From CAYGHG01 sp964349515 (GTDB lineage: Bacteria; Oederibacteriota; PGYV01; CAYGHG01), in contig CAYGHG010000090.1 of the NCBI GenBank assembly GCA_964349515.1, positions 1-10,938 of the forward strand: a stretch of DNA of 10,938 bases, written 5' to 3'. Below are positions 1 through 8,479 of the stretch, piece by piece. A model generated the notes under the pieces. It was not told the DNA's origin and made no database searches. It saw only the letters and a program-made list of their open reading frames with translations. Position numbers and translations under genes: made by a program. The first letter of the stretch is position 1, and each line of letters starts with the position of its first letter.

Positions 1-1
1 G

Positions 2-3000
2 GTAAGAAGCGCCACTATGCTGCCGACCGCGTGGTTCCCAGCAAGCCTGCCGCAGGGCTATCAGCCCGTGAACAGAAAGTATTTTAATAAAAAAGAGGAA
101 AGTGCCGCAGGCCACGAGCCGGTAAACATAAACGACCCGCTCGGGACAACCTATAAAAAAATGCTCAGGCTTGAGTATGACAACCTGGCAGCCGGCGAAT
201 GGGACGCTTTCAGGAATATTATTTCCACGTCGGGTGAGAACCTCAACCTGTATAACTATCTTGAAATGTGGGTTTATGTGGATACAGACACTCCTGTGAA
301 GCTGTTTCTTGATATGGGTATAATAAGCGAGGATTCAAACGGAAATAACAGGTTTGAGTATAATCTGGAGGACGGCACGAGGCGCGACGCGGAAGACTTT
401 GACCAAAACGGACGCTTTATTCCGGAGAAAGATACCGGTATAAGCAGCGGAATATACCCGCACAACCCAGCTTACTGGGGCGCTGGAAACCAGGTGTTGG
501 ACAGTGAGGATATGAATTCAAACGGAGTTCTTGACACCGTAGAAAAATTTTACAGGTTCACTTATGACGCGGCGCCCGGTTATATTTACGGAAACCATGC
601 ACAGTTCAGGCTGGAAGGCAGGGGCTGGAGAAACATTAAAATACCATTAAGAGAGCCCTCAGACGCGCCGGGGACAACGGACGGGGAGAGAAACACAGAC
701 CCGAATAATACTCTTTACATGTCAATGATAAGGCATCTGAGGGTGGGGTTAACAGGCGCGGGAAGCACCCCCTCCAAAGGCCACATAATAATTGAATCAA
801 TTGAATTTAAGGGCAATTCGTGGTCGCTGTCGGTTCTGCCGAGCGTTGACCTCGCGGGGAACGTGGTGACCTCCCCTGACATAAACAAATTCAATGTATT
901 CTCACTTAACAGGAACACAGACCCAAATTACCCTCCCAATACAAAGTTTTACAATTTCAGGACCGAGACTGATAAAAATTTTGAAGAGGCTCTTGAAATT
1001 GATTACAGCCAGTCCGGGTTTGACCTCGCCCCTGACGGAAGGCCTCTTTACTACACGACTAAGTTTGTAAACACTTCCACCGGGTATGACTACGCTTCCT
1101 ACAGATATCTTAAAATGGACCTCTTCTATAAGAAAAAAGACAGCCTTGCGGGGCCGGGAAAAGTGCTTTTTATACGGCTCGGGAAAAACCCTGTGGACGA
1201 TACAAGGGATTACTATCAGTATAATGCAAACCTTGACGAACTGCCTGCTGACGGAGGCTGGCACACGGTGACCTTTGAGCTTGACGGATCCGATAAAAAA
1301 CGCGGCGCGGCTGTGGGGGAACCGAACTTAAGTACGGTGCGCCACATTACCTTAGGCGTGATAAACCCCAACAGCACCTCGGCGACCGAGCAGATTCTGG
1401 TAAATAACATAAGGCTGACCGACCCTTATCCAAAAAAAGGCTCTGCCAGGTTCTTTTCAACTGCTTTTAAGGTTGACGGTTTCGGCAGTGTGACTCACGC
1501 GATGGAAGACAGGGAGACGGACTTTAAGACTCTGGCTGAGATTGGAAAGGCGGGGCAGCAGCACCTCTCAACAAACACAGTCTTTATTAACTACAACCAG
1601 CTTCCTTTCCTGCCTGTCAATATCAATATTTCCAGAACAGAGCGCTACACGGAAGACAAATACAGCGATGACATATCCTTTACCGATAATTTCACTCTTT
1701 CCGATTACACTGACCAGTTTTTTAACGGCTTCTACACATTTAGTGCAATACCAAATGTGTCCGTAACCGGCAACTATGCTTATAATGACACCGATTTTGA
1801 ATACCACCGGCACAACTGGTACTTGAGCAATAATACCAAGCGGTTCACGGGGACTCAGCGCGTAACATGGAAACTGCCCGACACCTTTATAGTGATTCCC
1901 ATAGGGAACAACACTGCCGAAGCATCAATAAAATTTACGAACAGGGATATAACATATCCCGGGCCGCAGGGGCTTACATATGCGGCGAGCCTTTACTCAA
2001 ACTGGAGCCTTAACAGGGAACAGTACTACAAGTGGACAGGCTCCTATACTCTCGGCAGTTTCAGCCTTACGCCTTCTTATGATTACAAACTTGTAGAGGA
2101 AAAGGGAAATCTTGCGGCGGCGTTTGAGTACTATGCGGGGCTTATCGGGCCGTTTAATTATACGGATAAATACCTCGTGTATTCCAGGGAAATGAACCCG
2201 AAGGTGAGCCTCTCAATGCGGGACGCGTGGATATTCTCGCCGAGAATAGATTATACAAATAATTACAGGAAAGACTATCCGGGCAACAGGCTCAATACCA
2301 CGGGCTCGCTCACCGCTTCCACGGGGGTGGCTTTAAGCAAACTGCTTAACTTCCTTCCGGACATAACATCTTACTCGGCAAGCGTAAGGTTAAATGAAAC
2401 ATTTGACAATCAGATATACAGGGATACTTTCAGGCGTTTTGAAGGTTTAAGTTTTGAGCAGCAGTGGAACGTCACGATGTGGAATTACGCCATAGGCGCT
2501 AAAAACAGCGACGGAGTTCTTGATATTGAAAAGCTTGAGCAGCTCTCGAGTTTCGGCGCGCTCAGCATCTCCCACGACATAATGCTCTCGCAGATTGCCT
2601 TTGCCGACATAATCTCTTTCCAGCCTTCGGGCGGGTACAGAAAAGGGCGCAACTCCACCAGCAGGTCGGTGTCGCTCCTCACCGACACGTGGAATCTGTG
2701 GGTGAGGAATATAAATATTTTTAACCCGTTAGAGCAGGCTTTTCCGGACCTATTCAAAGGAAGAAGGATAACGGGGGACTACTCATTTACGCTTGATACA
2801 GGAAGCGACCCTAAAGACCCTGACACGATAGTCACTTCAAACGAATCGCAAAACGGCTCGCTTCAGGTTAATTTTTCCAAAAACGACGAAAGCACCGGCA
2901 AAGAGCTGTTTAACGGAAATATCAGGGTTTCGGCCGGCAACAGCAACATAAGAAGAAGCCTGATATCCAACTGGAAATGGAATCTTGACCCTGCGGTTAC

Positions 3001-3328
3001 GTTTAACTTCTTCCTGGATTTAAAAGACCCCATCAGGGTATGGGACTGGTTCCCGTTTATAGGCGGCAGGGTTTTTGAGCTGACGCAGACCATAAACCTG
3101 AGGGCGATAGCGGCAGCCTCGATAGTTAAGGTCGGAGGCGTTGGCGACAACAACGCAAGTAAGATAGACACGCAGAAATACTCCGCGGGAATAGGCGGCG
3201 ACTACAAGGCGCTGCAGAACTTAAATGTCAGGGCAAACATTGATTTTTCCTATTTTAACGACAGTATTGACAATACATTAAGCAGGGCAGAGCTGCTGTT
3301 TTCCATCGGCGCTGACCTTGAATTTTAA
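2..3328 (+). CDS. SprA/Sov-like type IX secretion outer-membrane protein (5' partial)
   Basis: The reading frame is open to the left edge (codons GTA AGA AGC GCC ACT precede the first ATG at 17), so this is the C-terminal part of a longer protein. Residues below count from that ATG. Family knowledge: SprA/Sov forms the giant outer-membrane barrel that exports type IX cargo. Seen here are two SprA-type jelly-roll-like blocks. The first contains LFLDMGIISED (96-106), IRHLRVGLTG (238-247) and IEFKGNSW (262-269). The second contains YRYLKMDLF (362-370), FIRLG (385-389), PNLSTVRHITLGV (436-448) and ILVNNIRLTD (460-469), matching the SprA pattern of RLKMF, FIRLGSD, PNL..VRT..IGV and ELRLTDF. DGFGSV (487-492) matches the following SprA segment. 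About 600 residues of aromatic-rich alternating beta strands follow, ending in a terminal Phe typical of outer-membrane barrels. The post-jelly-roll part looks short for Bacteroidota SprA. A generic barrel protein is the alternative. Confidence 0.8.
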   Translation, partial: VRSATMLPTAWFPASLPQGYQPVNRKYFNKKEESAAGHEPVNINDPLGTTYKKMLRLEYDNLAAGEWDAFRNIISTSGENLNLYNYLEMWVYVDTDTPVKLFLDMGIISEDSNGNNRFEYNLEDGTRRDAEDFDQNGRFIPEKDTGISSGIYPHNPAYWGAGNQVLDSEDMNSNGVLDTVEKFYRFTYDAAPGYIYGNHAQFRLEGRGWRNIKIPLREPSDAPGTTDGERNTDPNNTLYMSMIRHLRVGLTGAGSTPSKGHIIIESIEFKGNSWSLSVLPSVDLAGNVVTSPDINKFNVFSLNRNTDPNYPPNTKFYNFRTETDKNFEEALEIDYSQSGFDLAPDGRPLYYTTKFVNTSTGYDYASYRYLKMDLFYKKKDSLAGPGKVLFIRLGKNPVDDTRDYYQYNANLDELPADGGWHTVTFELDGSDKKRGAAVGEPNLSTVRHITLGVINPNSTSATEQILVNNIRLTDPYPKKGSARFFSTAFKVDGFGSVTHAMEDRETDFKTLAEIGKAGQQHLSTNTVFINYNQLPFLPVNINISRTERYTEDKYSDDISFTDNFTLSDYTDQFFNGFYTFSAIPNVSVTGNYAYNDTDFEYHRHNWYLSNNTKRFTGTQRVTWKLPDTFIVIPIGNNTAEASIKFTNRDITYPGPQGLTYAASLYSNWSLNREQYYKWTGSYTLGSFSLTPSYDYKLVEEKGNLAAAFEYYAGLIGPFNYTDKYLVYSREMNPKVSLSMRDAWIFSPRIDYTNNYRKDYPGNRLNTTGSLTASTGVALSKLLNFLPDITSYSASVRLNETFDNQIYRDTFRRFEGLSFEQQWNVTMWNYAIGAKNSDGVLDIEKLEQLSSFGALSISHDIMLSQIAFADIISFQPSGGYRKGRNSTSRSVSLLTDTWNLWVRNINIFNPLEQAFPDLFKGRRITGDYSFTLDTGSDPKDPDTIVTSNESQNGSLQVNFSKNDESTGKELFNGNIRVSAGNSNIRRSLISNWKWNLDPAVTFNFFLDLKDPIRVWDWFPFIGGRVFELTQTINLRAIAAASIVKVGGVGDNNASKIDTQKYSAGIGGDYKALQNLNVRANIDFSYFNDSIDNTLSRAELLFSIGADLEF

Positions 3329-3336
3329 AAGAAAAG

Positions 3337-3345
3337 AAAGGCAGG
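3337..3345 (+). promoter_or_regulatory. Ribosome binding site of the FN3 protein gene
   Basis: AAAGGCAGG lies just upstream of the ATG at 3350 and gives a Shine-Dalgarno-like AGG match. It supports this start and translation from a shared transcript with the SprA-like gene, whose stop is only 21 bases before the ATG. Confidence 0.5.
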
Positions 3346-3349
3346 CATC

Positions 3350-6300
3350 ATGAAGAAAATACTACTCGTGCCGGCAGTTATTTTACTGGCGGCTGTTACG
3401 GCAGCTGCGTCAAATACACCGGCTGATGTCACGCTTACCTTTGACGGCGCGAATATAGAGATTGAGTGGAAAGGCCTTACGCATACGGCGCTCGCGCAGT
3501 ATTCGGTCAGCAGGGCGGGTTTGGTGTCAGGCCCGTACAGCGTAATAGCTTCGGGCTTGAGCGTAACAAAGCATACAGACGCCCTGCCTGACACTACAGC
3601 GGCATATTTTTATACAGTACAGGCAGACGTATCCGGTGCAACCGGGCCGGCGAGCTCGCCGCTTGGCGCATACCCATACCCGCCTGTTTCACAGGAAATA
3701 ATACCATATAACGCAAAAGTATATATGAGCTGGGAGAAAAGCGCTGACAGCGCGGTTGAGTCCTACAGGGTATACAAAGCAGACAGCCTGACCGGACAGG
3801 CTGCTGGTTTTGTTACGGCAGTTGATCCGGAGTATCTGGATACCAATGCGGTGAACGGAAAAGAGGCTTACTATTCGGTCAGGGCATATGACGGCGTAAC
3901 ACAGGGCGCGCGTTCAGTACCGCTGGCTGCTGTTGCTTTTGCCCCGCCTCACGCTGTTCAGGGTTTTACAGCTTCCGTGACAAACACCGCAGTGGCGCTT
4001 GCCTGGTCGGGCAAGCCCGTCGAAGGCACATATCCTTTTGAAGGTTTTAACATATACAGAGGGGAAACATTTCCGGCAGAAGAGGCGGGCTTTCTCGCGT
4101 CCGTGACAATAACTTCATATACAGATTCGACTGCCGCGGCAGGGGTGCCTTACTACTATATGATAAAAAGCTTTGATACAGAGGGGAACACATCGCTTCC
4201 TTCATATGCGCAGGCTTTTATAAAAACAATACCTTCCGTGCCTTCGGGCCTTAACGCGTCAACTGACGGATCCGCTGTTGTGGCCACATGGCAGGCAAAT
4301 ATTGCGCGCGAGGGAGTGGTCATGTATGAGGTTTACAGGGATTCTGCGTTCCTCGGTAATGCGGCATCAAACCTATTTACGGATTATACGGTGACACCCG
4401 GTGTCACTTACTGTTACAGCGTGATTGCGGTAAACAGCGAGGGTTCTTCGGCGGAATCTGCCGGTTATTGTGTTGAGATAAAACCCGCGGCTCCGGTTAA
4501 CCTCACTGCGCAGAGGCCCTCTGAAGGCGTGGCTGTGGTGTCCTGGGATGCGCTTGTATCAGGTGTTGCGATTGACGGATATAATCTATACAGGGCGGAT
4601 AATACAGGCATCTTTCCGGGCACGGCGCAGTATGAGGGGATAACATTCACGTCGGTTACTGAAACATCCCTGACGCCGGGCGAGCTCTACTTTTATAAAG
4701 TTACCGCTTTGTCGGGAGCGGTGGAAGGCTATGAATCGCTGACAGTATCGGTGCGGCCTGTTAATGTTCCGGCTGAGCCTTCGGGTTTTACGGTGAACGC
4801 TTATTCGGGTTACAGCGTACTATCCTGGGACGCGGCGCCTGAGTATGACATAACTGCTTATGATATTTTCAGGTCAACGACTTTTTCCGCCTACGCAAAA
4901 ATAACCTCCACGAGCGCTGTGGTTTACTATGACGCGCCGCTGGTTAACGGGCTGGCTTACAATTACATAATATCCGCCGTCAATATATTCGGCGCGAGTG
5001 ACACTGTTACTGCTCAGGCGGTAAGCGCCGTGCCGCAGGCGGGAGAGCTGCCCTCCGCGCCGCAGAATGTAACCGCGGTTTCGGAAGGGGAGGGCAGAAT
5101 AGTTTTAAGCTGGGACAGGCCCGCGGGTGATGTTTCAAAATACAGGGTTTACAGGGCTTCGGCGCCTCTGTCAGGTGTTTTTTATCAGGAACTAACCCCG
5201 ACGGTTTTTGTGGATGCCATAATGAACACATCATTAACCTGGAGTGTTACAACGACAGGCACTTATTATTACAGCGTAAGCGCGGTTGACTCATACGGCG
5301 CGGAGAGCCCTTTGTCAGGCGAGGTGTCAGCGGCTCCATTTGTCAGGCCGGCCGGCGTGACAGATATTGAACTCACAGACTTAAACGGGCGCGTGCTGAT
5401 AAGGTGGAAATGGGACGGGCCTGTCTTTACACACGGGCCGGGTGTAAAATATAATGTTTACAGGAGCACTACAGGGCTTGACGGTTCATACGGCCTCAGG
5501 GCCCAGGGGGTTGAAAAACTGTACTATGAGGATGCCTGCGCCAATACATTTGCTTCGGTAATGTACTTTAAAGTAAAGAGTACGGATACTTTTGGAAATG
5601 AAGACTCTTCCATCAGCGATTACAATTCAATCAATGTCTCGCCTGTATTAAGCGGGCCCGCCGTGCTTGCGGCAAGGCCGGGGGCGGGCAGGGTTATTCT
5701 TGTGTGGACAGTGATGACGCCGCAGTCATTTAATGTATATAGAAAGACCACGCTGACGGCCGGAGGATTTGGATATCCGATTGCATACAATATCAGCTTT
5801 AATGTGAAAGAATACGAGGACCGGGACGTAATTAACGGGACAGAATACATTTACTCGGTCGCGGCTGTAAACAGCGCGGGCGAGGGCCCTAAGTCAATGA
5901 CCGTTTCCGCGGTGCCTTATGAACCGGCACAGCTTTTAAACGGAAATACCCTCAATGCTTCGCTTCAGAATAAAAAAGATGTATCTCTTTCCTGGAATGA
6001 GGCTGTTCAGGGCACATACGAAATCGCGGGCTACAGGGTGCTGCGGAGCGCGGATAACGGCGGTTCGTTTAATTTCCTCACACAGACTGCAGGTGTTTCA
6101 TACTATGACGCCGCCACACAGTGGGATAACAGGTACATATACAGGGTGCTCGTGGTTGATTCAAAAAACAATACAGATACGGCATACAGGAACGCGGTTA
6201 TAGAGCTTCCGAGGCCGGGCAACAGGGTCAGGGTGTTTTCCAACCTTGTGGATTTCTCAAAAGGCGAAACGCTGAAACTGAGATATTTCGCGGTGCAAAA

Positions 6301-6526
6301 GGGAAAAATAAAACTTTCGATCAAGACCCTGAGCGGAATGCACGTGGGTACTGTCACAGAACAGGAGCATAACGAGGAGCTATCGATAATGAACCCTTAT
6401 GAAAGCGGAGACCTGTTCTGGGACGGCAAAAACAGGCACGGCAGGCCTGCCGCGCCGGGAGTTTACATAATAATGCTTGAAGCCGGCGGCGAGAGGGTGA
6501 TGGAGAGGGTGGGGGTTGTGAAATGA
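3350..6526 (+). CDS. Secreted multi-FN3 protein with FlgD-like C-terminal domain, candidate T9SS cargo
   Basis: A 1058-residue exported protein. Residues 1-21 are a classic signal peptide: MKK, a hydrophobic core, then an AAAS region. By eye about ten fibronectin type III repeats of 85-100 residues follow. Each has an early Trp strand (e.g. VVSWDAL, VLSWDAA, VLSWDRP), a central Y.VYR strand (YRVYKA, YEVYRD, YNLYRA, YRVYRA, YNVYRS, FNVYRK) and a final YYYSVSAVDSYG-like strand. Residues 955-1058 form a FlgD-Ig-like domain with WDGKNRHGRPAAPGVY (from W1024) and a short terminal strand. Such terminal domains are known as sorting signals of type IX cargo and also occur in other cell-surface proteins. 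The gene follows the SprA-like gene by 21 bases, so co-transcription is likely. I infer a cell-surface or extracellular binding protein. No catalytic domain is visible and the ligand is unknown. Confidence 0.85.
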   Translation: MKKILLVPAVILLAAVTAAASNTPADVTLTFDGANIEIEWKGLTHTALAQYSVSRAGLVSGPYSVIASGLSVTKHTDALPDTTAAYFYTVQADVSGATGPASSPLGAYPYPPVSQEIIPYNAKVYMSWEKSADSAVESYRVYKADSLTGQAAGFVTAVDPEYLDTNAVNGKEAYYSVRAYDGVTQGARSVPLAAVAFAPPHAVQGFTASVTNTAVALAWSGKPVEGTYPFEGFNIYRGETFPAEEAGFLASVTITSYTDSTAAAGVPYYYMIKSFDTEGNTSLPSYAQAFIKTIPSVPSGLNASTDGSAVVATWQANIAREGVVMYEVYRDSAFLGNAASNLFTDYTVTPGVTYCYSVIAVNSEGSSAESAGYCVEIKPAAPVNLTAQRPSEGVAVVSWDALVSGVAIDGYNLYRADNTGIFPGTAQYEGITFTSVTETSLTPGELYFYKVTALSGAVEGYESLTVSVRPVNVPAEPSGFTVNAYSGYSVLSWDAAPEYDITAYDIFRSTTFSAYAKITSTSAVVYYDAPLVNGLAYNYIISAVNIFGASDTVTAQAVSAVPQAGELPSAPQNVTAVSEGEGRIVLSWDRPAGDVSKYRVYRASAPLSGVFYQELTPTVFVDAIMNTSLTWSVTTTGTYYYSVSAVDSYGAESPLSGEVSAAPFVRPAGVTDIELTDLNGRVLIRWKWDGPVFTHGPGVKYNVYRSTTGLDGSYGLRAQGVEKLYYEDACANTFASVMYFKVKSTDTFGNEDSSISDYNSINVSPVLSGPAVLAARPGAGRVILVWTVMTPQSFNVYRKTTLTAGGFGYPIAYNISFNVKEYEDRDVINGTEYIYSVAAVNSAGEGPKSMTVSAVPYEPAQLLNGNTLNASLQNKKDVSLSWNEAVQGTYEIAGYRVLRSADNGGSFNFLTQTAGVSYYDAATQWDNRYIYRVLVVDSKNNTDTAYRNAVIELPRPGNRVRVFSNLVDFSKGETLKLRYFAVQKGKIKLSIKTLSGMHVGTVTEQEHNEELSIMNPYESGDLFWDGKNRHGRPAAPGVYIIMLEAGGERVMERVGVVK

Positions 6527-6541
6527 AAAAAAAGATTAAAG

Positions 6542-6562
6542 AAGACATAAGACATGAGCCAA
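6542..6562 (+). repeat. AGACA heptamer array, forward copies
   Basis: Three tandem seven-base units, AAGACAT, AAGACAT and GAGCCAA, lie just after the FN3 protein gene. The second and third units plus following bases (6549-6564) can pair with 6586-6601 at 14 of 16 positions, with a 21-base loop that includes a T-rich run. A transcribed hairpin is possible. It is not a classical terminator because no U-tract follows the second arm. Confidence 0.5.
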
Positions 6563-6577
6563 AAGTTTTTGTTTTAA

Positions 6578-6610
6578 CTTCTGTCTTTTGTCTCGTGTCT
6601 TACTAACTTG
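6578..6610 (-). repeat. AGACA heptamer repeat, left arm of inverted pair flanking mutL
   Basis: Read on the minus strand this arm is CAAGTT, a short spacer, then heptamers AAGACAC, GAGACAA and AAGACAG followed by AAG. It aligns with 8380-8413 on the plus strand at 27 of 34 columns including one gap. The two arms face each other across mutL. No open reading frame explains it. A TTG-initiated extension of mutL would run through it, which argues against that start. Confidence 0.6.
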
Positions 6611-6629
6611 GACCGAAACAGGGTGGTCC

Positions 6630-8375
6630 GTGGCTAAAATAATTATTCTGCCTGATAATGTGGCCAATCAGATTGCGGCCGGCGAGGTTGTGGTGCGGCC
6701 TGCTTCATGCGTCAAAGAGATGGCAGAGAACTCAATTGACGCGGGCGCGGAAAACATAACAGTACTCATACAAAAAGCAGGCAGAAAAACAATAGAGATA
6801 CGAGATGACGGCAGCGGTATGGAAGCTGCTGACGCTGAAACCGCTTTTTTGCGCCACGCCACAAGTAAAATACGAAAAGCCGAGGACTTAAATTTCATTT
6901 CAACAATGGGTTTCAGAGGCGAAGCGCTTGCCGCTATTGCTTCGGTTTCGAGGCTTGAAATCATAACCAAAACCGAAGAAGCCGCAACCGGCACATATAT
7001 AAAATTTGAAGCAGGGAAGATCCTTAAAAAAGAAGAACGGGCGGCGAACAGGGGCACATCTATTGCGGTCAAAGATCTTTTCTACAACACGCCTGCCAGG
7101 CTTAAATTCTTAAAATCTGATTACACGGAAGAGGCGCATATAATAGAGGTTGTAACAGCGCTGGGCTTGAGCCACGAGGGGATATCATTCAGGCTGATAC
7201 TTGACGACAAGGAAGTGTTATTTTTTCCCAAAGATTCCTCCACTGCCGAGCGCATAAGGATATGCTCCGGCAGTGAAGTGCGCGAGGCAATAGTTCCGGC
7301 ATCATATTTCAGCGACAACGTAAAGGTCTCGGGTTATGTCTGCAGGCCCTCGCTGACAAGACAGAACAACAAATCAAACTACCTCTTTGTAAACAGGCGC
7401 CACGTGCACAGCCGCAGGCTCTCTTACGCGGTGTATGAAGGCTACGGAACACTGCTGATGAGGGGAAATTACCCCGTTACATATCTTTTTCTGGACATAA
7501 ACCCGGTAATGGTTGACGTAAACGTGCACCCCACAAAAGACGAAGTAAAATTCAGGGAGGAGAGCGCGGTTTTTGCGGCGGTAAAAACAGCGGTGGCGCA
7601 GGCGCTTGGCTCGGAAGAGCTCTCTATCAATGTTACGGCAGAGTCAAGGCTGCCATACAGCGCGGGTGCGTACACGCAGGGCGTGCAGACAGCCGTGGAA
7701 AGTTTCTACGCTAGGCCGCAGGAGGCGCTGTTTGAGCCTTTTATCAGCGTCAGGAGTTCGGAGAGCGCGGTTTCAGTGCAGTCCGAATCAAGGGACTACC
7801 TGTACATCCGAGCGCTGGGACAGATAAACAAAACATACATAGTAGGCGAGGACAGCCATGGGCTGGTGGTCATAGACCAGCACGCGGCGCATGAAAAGGC
7901 GCTCTATGAGGAGATAGTAACAGCAATGAAGCAGGGCGGGCTGCAAGTCCAGGAGCTTCTGATACCGGAAGTGGTGGAGTTTACCCCGGCGGAGAAAAAA
8001 ATTGTTTCATCAAACCTTGAATCATTTGAAAAGCTGGGTTTCAGCCTTGAAGAATTCGGCGTAAACGAATACAAAATAACAGCGCACCCCCTGATAATAA
8101 GGGACAAATCTTCAGGACCCTTTGTGCGCGACATAGTGTCAGCCCTGACTGAAAAAGGCGGAGCGCAGTTTGAAGACGCCCTAAAGGACATATGCGCTAC
8201 AATAGCCTGCCGCGCGGCGGTAAAAGCAGGCGACGTTTTAAACGACAAAGAAATAGAGGGTCTGTTAAGAGGTTATTTTGAAGCCAAAGAGCCATTCTCC
8301 TGCCCCCACGGAAGACCGCCGGTTATAAAGATAGGGTTTGAGGAGATTGAGAAGATGTTTAAACGGAAGTTGTAA
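6630..8375 (+). CDS. mutL: DNA mismatch repair protein MutL, endonuclease-type
   Basis: A 581-residue MutL. It joins MutS at mismatches and nicks the daughter strand. The N-terminal GHKL ATPase shows EMAENSIDAG (E30, catalytic E33, N34), DDGSGM (59-64), TMGFRGEALAAIASVS and GTSIAVKDLFYNTPAR. The C-terminal dimerisation domain has the metal-binding endonuclease motif DQHAAHEKALYE (from D416), plus ACR (526-528) and CPHGRP (558-563). All belong to MutL of bacteria without MutH, so strand discrimination is presumably methylation-independent. I chose GTG at 6630 because the product then begins VAKIIILPDNVANQIAAGE, the normal family start, with AGGGTGG (6620-6626) as a tight ribosome binding site. 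An in-frame TTG at 6588 would add 14 residues encoded by repeat DNA and is unlikely. The V instead of E in GEVVVRPAS is a mild departure from consensus. Confidence 0.96.
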   Translation: MAKIIILPDNVANQIAAGEVVVRPASCVKEMAENSIDAGAENITVLIQKAGRKTIEIRDDGSGMEAADAETAFLRHATSKIRKAEDLNFISTMGFRGEALAAIASVSRLEIITKTEEAATGTYIKFEAGKILKKEERAANRGTSIAVKDLFYNTPARLKFLKSDYTEEAHIIEVVTALGLSHEGISFRLILDDKEVLFFPKDSSTAERIRICSGSEVREAIVPASYFSDNVKVSGYVCRPSLTRQNNKSNYLFVNRRHVHSRRLSYAVYEGYGTLLMRGNYPVTYLFLDINPVMVDVNVHPTKDEVKFREESAVFAAVKTAVAQALGSEELSINVTAESRLPYSAGAYTQGVQTAVESFYARPQEALFEPFISVRSSESAVSVQSESRDYLYIRALGQINKTYIVGEDSHGLVVIDQHAAHEKALYEEIVTAMKQGGLQVQELLIPEVVEFTPAEKKIVSSNLESFEKLGFSLEEFGVNEYKITAHPLIIRDKSSGPFVRDIVSALTEKGGAQFEDALKDICATIACRAAVKAGDVLNDKEIEGLLRGYFEAKEPFSCPHGRPPVIKIGFEEIEKMFKRKL

Positions 8376-8379
8376 AGCG

Positions 8380-8413
8380 CAAGTTGGGAAAGACAGAAGA
8401 CAGGAGACAGAAG
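8380..8413 (+). repeat. AGACA heptamer repeat, right arm of inverted pair flanking mutL
   Basis: Starting five bases after the mutL stop, this arm reads CAAGTTGGGA followed by heptamers AAGACAG, AAGACAG and GAGACAG. The array continues one more degenerate unit, AAGGCAA, to 8417. It is the inverted partner of 6578-6610 (27 of 34 columns identical). The 7-base period is obvious by eye. No gene or classical terminator accounts for it. Confidence 0.6.
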
Positions 8414-8445
8414 GCAAGGCTTAGGGGAAACGTCAAAACAGGCAT

Positions 8446-8479
8446 CGGACAAATTTAAATATCTATATAAATTTGTCCG
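8446..8479. repeat. Perfect 12-bp inverted repeat (palindromic hairpin)
   Basis: CGGACAAATTTA at 8446-8457 is the exact reverse complement of TAAATTTGTCCG at 8468-8479, separated by a 10-base AT-rich loop. It sits 70 bases after the mutL stop and 231 bases before the ATPase start. No T-run follows either arm, so it is not a standard intrinsic terminator. It could be a transcript-end hairpin, a protein-binding operator or a recombination remnant. Confidence 0.7.

Noticed and set aside
902..1264. 120-codon frame on the minus strand
   Set aside because: Lies wholly antisense within the SprA-like gene, shows no recognisable motif, and the plus-strand protein there is clearly family-matched.
6542..6610. 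CRISPR-like or terminator reading of the heptamer arrays
   Set aside because: The units are 7 bases in direct tandem without spacers, so it is not a CRISPR; the possible hairpin has a 21-base loop and no trailing T-run, so it is not called a terminator.
6668..7072. 134-codon frame on the minus strand
   Set aside because: Antisense to the conserved MutL ATPase domain; its composition is the mirror of mutL codons.
7904..8248. 114-codon frame on the minus strand
   Set aside because: Antisense to the MutL C-terminal domain with no motif or ribosome binding site of its own.
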